DNA of 5,787 nucleotides from Bacteroidota bacterium (lineage in GTDB: Bacteria > Bacteroidota > Ignavibacteria > Kryptoniales > JAKASW01). Location of the stretch: positions 1-5,787 of the forward strand of contig JAJYJD010000238.1 in the NCBI GenBank assembly GCA_021789755.1. Reading direction: 5' to 3'. Both the position numbers and the translations under genes were made by a program. The notes beneath the pieces are model-generated. The model ran no database searches and was not told the DNA's origin. It saw only the letters and a program-made list of their open reading frames with translations. Below are positions 4,878 to 5,787 of this stretch, one piece after another (position 1 is the stretch's first letter; every line of letters begins with the position of its first letter).

Positions 4878-5726
4878 TCATCGCGCCACCGTGGGATACA
4901 ACTTCGCCCCGATCGCGACGAGAATAGTCATGGAAAAAATCAGCACAATAAAATCAAACGGTAAACCGTAAATACTCGTTCCACCGACCAGCATCAACGA
5001 GCGGAGCGCATCGACTTCGTATGTAAGCGGATTTATATGCGCCACCACCTTGAGCCACTCTGGCATTATGGAGATCGGATAAATCGCGTTACTGGCAAAG
5101 AAGAGCGGCATCGTCAGCACCTGACCGATTCCCATGAAGCGCTCACGTGTTTTTACGATGCATGCAATTATCAAAGAGAAGGTTGAGAAAAGAGCTGCAC
5201 CGATGACGATGACAGCTATGATACCCAGAATTGACAGAGGTGCCCACGACAATTTCACCCCGAGAAGCAGCGATAAGGCATAAATGATGACGGCTTGAGA
5301 CACGGCGCGAATGCCTGCCGAAAGTGCTTTGCCGAGCACCAGAGCGCCTCGAGGAGTAGGACTTGCAAGAAATTTGTGGACGATGCCAAGGTCTCGTTCC
5401 CAGATTATCGCTATTCCATAAAAGATTGCAATGAAAAGGACGCTCTGTGCCAGTATACCCGGTGCCATGAAATCTATATATCTGAAATTGCCGGTGGGTA
5501 TGGCACGAACGCGGGTGAAGACTTCGCCGAAGACCAGCATCCACAGAGCCGGTTGCGCCGCACGAGTGAATAACTCTGTATAATCATGTCGGAGCTTTCT
5601 CACCTCAAGCTCCGCGATCACGAAAGTCTTGTTGAAGAAGTTCGCTGTGTAGCTTAACAGATTTGCATCATATTTCGCGGCGGCCTCATCCAAGCCGACG
5701 GGCAGTACGCCTTGTTCTTGAGACAT
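4878..5726 (-). CDS. ABC-2 type transporter permease (DrrB-like)
   Basis: A 282-residue inner-membrane permease of the ABC-2 type, the family that pairs with a DrrA-like ATPase to export drugs, lipids or polysaccharides. Hydrophobic stretches suggest six membrane segments at about 57-73, 88-108, 134-156, 163-191, 203-222 and 254-275. The cytoplasmic loop WERDLGIVHKFLASPTPRG (109-127) is the usual coupling region. The signature of the family is clear: RERFMGIGQ (194-202), then FFASNAIYPISIMPEWL (209-225) and HINPLTYEVDALR (230-242). An ATG in frame at 5774 would add 16 polar residues, but AGGAGAG (5737-5743) lies 10 nt before the ATG at 5726, which is preferred. No ATPase is in the window; it should be encoded just upstream, beyond the right edge. 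Cargo is unknown. Confidence 0.92.
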   Translation of the reverse strand: MSQEQGVLPVGLDEAAAKYDANLLSYTANFFNKTFVIAELEVRKLRHDYTELFTRAAQPALWMLVFGEVFTRVRAIPTGNFRYIDFMAPGILAQSVLFIAIFYGIAIIWERDLGIVHKFLASPTPRGALVLGKALSAGIRAVSQAVIIYALSLLLGVKLSWAPLSILGIIAVIVIGAALFSTFSLIIACIVKTRERFMGIGQVLTMPLFFASNAIYPISIMPEWLKVVAHINPLTYEVDALRSLMLVGGTSIYGLPFDFIVLIFSMTILVAIGAKLYPTVAR

Positions 5727-5787
5727 CTTTAAATCTCTCTCCTGTTTCTTCTGTTTCCAGTGTCTTCCCGACATAGAACTCGATCGG
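5686..5787 (-). CDS. Possible 3' end of the gene upstream of the permease (partial)
   Basis: From the right edge one frame stays open for 33 codons to TGA at 5688-5686, overlapping the permease start by 41 nt. Its first codons have C or G in the third position like the neighbouring genes. The start of the peptide, IEFYVGKTLE, loosely resembles the C-terminal tail of DrrA-type ATPases (…YTGKTLE). A competing frame ends at TAA 5731-5729, just two bases before the permease ATG, a spacing also common in operons. Too little sequence is present to decide between them. Confidence 0.3.
   Translation of the reverse strand, partial: PIEFYVGKTLETEETGERFKDVSRTRRTARRLG
5737..5743 (-). promoter_or_regulatory. 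Ribosome binding site that decides the permease start
   Basis: The minus strand reads AGGAGAG, 10 nt before the ATG at 5726-5724. The alternative in-frame ATG at 5774 has no comparable site in the bases available, so the shorter protein is preferred. Confidence 0.65.

Noticed and set aside
5727..5774. Permease start at the ATG at 5774-5772
   Set aside because: The added residues are polar and off-family, and the strong AGGAGAG site points to the ATG at 5726.

Overview
This 5.8-kb window looks like ordinary chromosome from a Gram-negative-type bacterium. The evidence is a penicillin-binding protein 4 family enzyme made as a lipoprotein and clear Shine-Dalgarno sites (AAAGGAG, AAGGAGG, GGAGG, AGGAGAG) before four of the five genes. 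Base composition is roughly balanced. The proteins and the style of the intergenic repeats would fit an environmental lineage near the Bacteroidota/Ignavibacteriota (FCB) group. That placement is a guess; no marker gene is present.

All five complete genes lie on the minus strand, so transcription runs from high to low coordinates. In that order they are: an ABC-2 type transport permease (4878-5726), a dienelactone hydrolase family protein (4083-4793), a D-Ala-D-Ala carboxypeptidase/endopeptidase of the PBP4/DacB family (2430-3944, GTG start), a YqjM-like Old Yellow Enzyme flavin oxidoreductase (1235-2302) and an aldo/keto reductase (26-1036). A fragment at the right edge (5686-5787) may be the 3' end of the gene before the permease, perhaps its ATPase partner, overlapping the permease start. 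Four of the five products (efflux-type permease, hydrolase, ene-reductase, carbonyl reductase) would suit handling of xenobiotics or reactive electrophiles. This is inferred from neighbourhood only. The gaps of 84-198 nt do not suggest one tightly coupled operon, and the aldo/keto reductase has its own good sigma70-like promoter candidate at 1142-1170.

The most unusual structure is between the genes. Each of the four intergenic gaps carries degenerate arrays built on a 7-bp unit, with one arm in each orientation, so each gap could form an imperfect hairpin or cruciform. Three gaps use a CATCTTG-like unit and one uses a TTTGGAA/CTTGGAA-like unit. In three of the four gaps the array runs exactly up to, or into, the stop codon of the gene upstream in transcription. 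No CRISPR array, transposase, tRNA or rRNA gene was seen.
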